A stretch of DNA of 9,842 bases from an uncultured Oscillospiraceae bacterium (GTDB taxonomy: Bacteria > Bacillota > Clostridia > Oscillospirales > Oscillospiraceae), in NCBI GenBank assembly GCA_934572365.1, contig CAKTKX010000035.1:1-9842 (forward strand), in the 5' to 3' direction. Numbering within the stretch: the first letter of the stretch is position 1; every line of letters begins with the position of its first letter. Positions 7,821-9,842 of this stretch are shown piece after piece. A model generated the notes under the pieces. It searched no databases, was not told the origin of the DNA, and was given only the letters and a program-made list of their open reading frames with translations. The translations under genes and the position numbers were made by a program.

Positions 7821-8453
7821 TCACTCCTGTTCGATGATAACGGTGCGGCCTTCCACCCGGAGCCTGCCCTCGCAGAACAGGCGCACGGCTTCCGGCAGCA
7901 GCTTCCATTCGGCTTGCTCCATAATGCGTTTTTGGAGGGTTTCGGGGGTATCTTCGGGGAGAACGGGGACGGCCTTCTGGGCGATGATGGGGCCGCCGTC
8001 GCATTCCGCGCTGACAAAATGCACAGTCGCGCCGGAGAGCTTGACGCCGTAGGCCAGCGCCGCTTCGTGGACATGCAGCCCATAGAAGCCCTGGCCGCAG
8101 AAGGACGGGATCAGAGCGGGGTGGACGTTCATAATGGCGTTGGGGTAGGCCTGCACCAGTTCCTCGGTGAAGATGACCATGCAGCCTGCCAGAACCACCA
8201 AATCAATGTCCAATGCCTTCAGTTTCTCCACCAGCGCCAACGTCATGGCGCGGTTGGAGCCGAAGCTTTTCCGGGGCAGCACATAGCCGGGAATCCCTGC
8301 CTTTCGCGCCCGCTCCAGAGCGTAAGCGCCCTCCTTGGAGGAGATCACGGCGGTAATTTCGCCGCCCCCCAGCTCGCCCCGCTGTCCGGCATCGATCAGC
8401 GCCTGCAAATTGGTGCCGCCGCCGGAGACCAGAACTGCGATTTTGGCCGTCAT
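7821..8453 (-). CDS. purN: Phosphoribosylglycinamide (GAR) formyltransferase, folate-dependent
   Basis: This 210-residue enzyme formylates GAR with 10-formyl-tetrahydrofolate (step 3). It opens with a Rossmann-type IAVLVSGGGTNLQALI (5-20), the phosphate-binding loop of the family. The catalytic triad is complete: Asn109 and His111 in MNVHPALIPSF (108-118), and Asp152 in CDGGPII (151-157). A short CGQGFYG loop (119-125) between the HP motif and LHVHEAAL is longer than in E. coli PurN and, from memory, common in clostridial forms. Its ATG shares bases with the purM stop (ATGA), a 4-base overlap typical of translational coupling. A GGTGAT-containing ribosome site (8460-8467) lies inside the end of purM. 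Its own last codons in turn carry the ribosome site of purO. No PurT alternative is visible in the window. Confidence 0.97.
   Translation of the reverse strand: MTAKIAVLVSGGGTNLQALIDAGQRGELGGGEITAVISSKEGAYALERARKAGIPGYVLPRKSFGSNRAMTLALVEKLKALDIDLVVLAGCMVIFTEELVQAYPNAIMNVHPALIPSFCGQGFYGLHVHEAALAYGVKLSGATVHFVSAECDGGPIIAQKAVPVLPEDTPETLQKRIMEQAEWKLLPEAVRLFCEGRLRVEGRTVIIEQE
7824..7828 (-). promoter_or_regulatory. purO ribosome binding site inside the end of purN
   Basis: AGGAG lies 11 bases before the purO ATG at 7812 and is contained in the final codons of purN (CAG GAG TGA). It supports the ATG at 7812 and implies that purO translation is affected by ribosomes finishing purN. An in-frame GTG four codons upstream of the ATG is less likely because it would sit 2 bases or less from this site. 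Confidence 0.7.
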
Positions 8454-9505
8454 CCCAGAATCACCTTTTCCTCGTTGTTTTTCACAATGGTGCCAATGAC
8501 GTAGGCGTCCTCGCCGTTGGCGGTGAGGATGTCCAGGGCGGTCTGCACCTGATCGGCGGGAACGACGATGCTCATGCCAACGCCCATGTTGTAGGTGTTG
8601 AACATGTCCCGTTCAGGAATGTTGCCGGTCTTTGCGATCAAATCGAAGATGGGCAGCACCTTAACGGCGCTCTTGTCGATCTTCGCGCACAGCCCGTCGG
8701 GGATGGAGCGGGGGATGTTTTCGTAGAAACCGCCGCCGGTGATGTGGCTGATGCCCTTGACCTCCACTTTTTCCAGCAGCGCCAGAACGGACTTGACGTA
8801 AATTTTCGTAGGGGTCAGCAGGGTCTCGGCGATGGTCTTCCCGCCCAGCGCGTCACAGGGCTGATAGATTTCAGCGGGGTTCTCGTCAATGCGGAAAACC
8901 TTGCGGATCAGGCTGAAGCCGTTGGAGTGGATGCCGGAGGAGGCCAGGGCGATCACCGCGTCCCCTTCCGCCATTTTCGTCTTGTCTAAGATTTTTTTCT
9001 TATCCACAATGCCCACGGCAAAGCCTGCCAGGTCGTAATCCTCCACGGGCATCAGGCCGGGATGCTCGGCGGTTTCCCCGCCGATGAGCGCTGCGCCGGA
9101 CTGGACGCAGCCCTCGGCCACGCCGCCCACGATCTGGGCGATCTTCTCCGGCACGTTTTTGCCGCAGGCGATGTAATCCAGGAAAAACAGGGGCTTCGCG
9201 CCCACGCAGATGATGTCGTTGACGCACATGGCCACGGCGTCGATGCCGATGGTATCGTGCTTGTCCATGAGGATGGCCAGCTTGACCTTGGTGCCGCAGC
9301 CGTCGGTGCCGGAGACCAGCACCGGCTCCTCCATCCCGGCGACGTTCAGGCCGAAGCAGCCGCCGAAGCCGCCCACGTCGTCCAGGCAGCCTAAGTTGCG
9401 GGTGCGGGCAATGTGGGTTTTCATCAGCTCCACGGCCCTGTATCCCGCGGTGATGTCCACACCGGCGGCAGCGTAGCTGGCAGACTGGGAATTGTTATGT
9501 TCCAT
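8450..9505 (-). CDS. purM: Phosphoribosylformylglycinamidine cyclo-ligase (AIR synthetase)
   Basis: The protein has 351 residues, normal for PurM. It uses ATP to close the imidazole ring of FGAM, giving AIR (step 5), and is a cytosolic homodimer in its family. Conserved stretches run along the chain: YAAAGVDITAGYRAVE (11-26), GGFGGCF (45-51), SGTDGCGTKVKLA (65-77), DAVAMCVNDI (89-98), GAKPLFFLDY (102-111), IGGETAEHPG (141-150), SSGIHSNGFSL (189-199), ITGGGFYENIPR (255-266) and TYNMGVGM (304-311). These are the glycine- and acid-rich ATP/substrate loops shared with the PurL superfamily, so it is distantly related to the purL product of the same operon. The ATG at 9503-9505 has AAGGAG 7 bases upstream (9513-9518). 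It follows purF by 46 bases and overlaps purN by 4 bases. Nothing is missing or disrupted. Confidence 0.97.
   Translation of the reverse strand: MEHNNSQSASYAAAGVDITAGYRAVELMKTHIARTRNLGCLDDVGGFGGCFGLNVAGMEEPVLVSGTDGCGTKVKLAILMDKHDTIGIDAVAMCVNDIICVGAKPLFFLDYIACGKNVPEKIAQIVGGVAEGCVQSGAALIGGETAEHPGLMPVEDYDLAGFAVGIVDKKKILDKTKMAEGDAVIALASSGIHSNGFSLIRKVFRIDENPAEIYQPCDALGGKTIAETLLTPTKIYVKSVLALLEKVEVKGISHITGGGFYENIPRSIPDGLCAKIDKSAVKVLPIFDLIAKTGNIPERDMFNTYNMGVGMSIVVPADQVQTALDILTANGEDAYVIGTIVKNNEEKVILG
8460..8467 (-). promoter_or_regulatory. purN ribosome binding site inside purM
   Basis: AAGGTGAT, complementary to the tail of 16S rRNA through GGTGAT, lies 6 bases before the purN ATG and inside the last codons of purM. 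Together with the ATGA stop/start overlap at 8450-8453 it indicates translational coupling of purM and purN. Confidence 0.6.
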
Positions 9506-9551
9506 GATAATACTCCTTTTCCGGAAGTTTAGTCAGAGTTTCCTCTATCTA

Positions 9552-9842
9552 TTATTCTTTGCCGTTCCAGCAGTAGGTGCAGACCTTATCTTTATCCAGC
9601 CCGATGGCCTCCAGCAGGCCGTCCAGGGACTGGTAGCCCAGGGAATCGAAGCCCATTTCCTCGCAGATGGCCTTGAGCATACATTTGCCACGCTGGGTGG
9701 TGCCGTCGGCGTACTCGTCTAAGTGCTTCTGCCCCTCGTCGCCCTCCAGATTCTGAACCGTCCGACGGGCGATCAGCTCCATTTCGGAGTTGGAGCGGGA
9801 GAAATTCAGATATTTGCAGCCGTACATGATGGGCGGACAGGC
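9552..9842 (-). CDS. purF: Amidophosphoribosyltransferase (glutamine PRPP amidotransferase), C-terminal end only
   Basis: Only the last 96 residues and the TAA stop (9554-9552) are inside the window; the N-terminal glutaminase and the PRPP-binding domain lie to the right. The enzyme makes phosphoribosylamine from PRPP and glutamine, the committed first step. The fragment begins ACPPIMYGCKYLNFSRS, matching the S/C-P-P-x-x-x-x-C segment of PurF, and ends in VCTYCWNGKE. In Bacillus subtilis PurF, a cysteine of the first segment and a CxxC near the C-terminus bind a 4Fe-4S cluster; here Cys9, Cys88 and Cys91 of the fragment occupy those positions, so a cluster is likely. The rest of the sequence differs from the Bacillus and E. 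coli enzymes and fits a separate clostridial subgroup. The Met at 9825-9827 is internal, not a start. Position upstream of purM is consistent with purF leading this set of genes. Confidence 0.88.
   Translation of the reverse strand, partial: ACPPIMYGCKYLNFSRSNSEMELIARRTVQNLEGDEGQKHLDEYADGTTQRGKCMLKAICEEMGFDSLGYQSLDGLLEAIGLDKDKVCTYCWNGKE

Noticed and set aside
7813..8004. A 64-codon N-terminal extension of purO
   Set aside because: It is out-of-frame purN sequence rich in Arg and Pro; the family N-terminus and ribosome site point to the ATG at 7812.
5719..8052. A 777-codon open frame on the plus strand across purD, the formyltransferase, purO and purN
   Set aside because: It is codon-registered opposite the formyltransferase and purO genes and stays open for the same codon-use reason. 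It crosses several well-supported genes and its product is low-complexity.
9519..9526. An 8-base palindrome TTCCGGAA in the purF-purM gap as an operator
   Set aside because: It is short, single, not repeated elsewhere in the gaps, and does not resemble a PurR box; likely chance.

Overview
The window is almost entirely one purine-biosynthesis gene cluster, read on the minus strand. It comes from a GC-rich, low-oxygen-type Firmicute. I infer Clostridia, probably an Oscillospiraceae-like gut bacterium. The reasons are the strong AGGAGG-type ribosome sites, the roughly 60% GC look with few TTA, CTA or TCA codons, the single-chain PurL of about 1230 residues, and the pairing of a stand-alone AICAR formyltransferase with a PurO-type IMP cyclohydrolase. 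The family-level assignment is inference.

Layout from left to right: positions 1-820 (plus strand) hold the C-terminal part of a MATE-family efflux transporter, cut by the window edge. Positions 827-864 form a perfect 16-bp hairpin that serves as terminator for the convergent genes. From 880 to the right edge, all genes run leftward. In transcription order they are purF (3' end only, 9842-9552), purM (9505-8450), purN (8453-7821), purO-type IMP cyclohydrolase (7812-7096), stand-alone AICAR formyltransferase (7074-5890), purD (5876-4617) and purL (4569-880). Gaps run from a 4-base overlap to 47 bases, each gene has a good ribosome site, and no internal promoter or terminator is evident. This reads as one operon whose promoter lies beyond the right edge.

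Together these genes encode step 1 (PurF), step 2 (PurD), step 3 (PurN), step 4 (PurL with fused glutaminase), step 5 (PurM), and the last two steps to IMP (formyltransferase and cyclohydrolase). The middle steps (PurE, PurC, PurB, and PurK if present) are not in the window. Both formylations appear to be folate-dependent: PurN and the PurH-type formyltransferase are present, and neither PurT nor PurP is seen.

The most notable point is the end of the pathway. The bifunctional PurH of most bacteria is replaced by two adjacent genes. The formyltransferase resembles the human ATIC formyltransferase domain much more than the Bacillus or E. coli PurH type, and the cyclohydrolase belongs to a family first known from archaea. 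I see no mobile element, CRISPR array, RNA gene or defence system, and no gene-free stretch over 300 bases. I did not find an undescribed system here.
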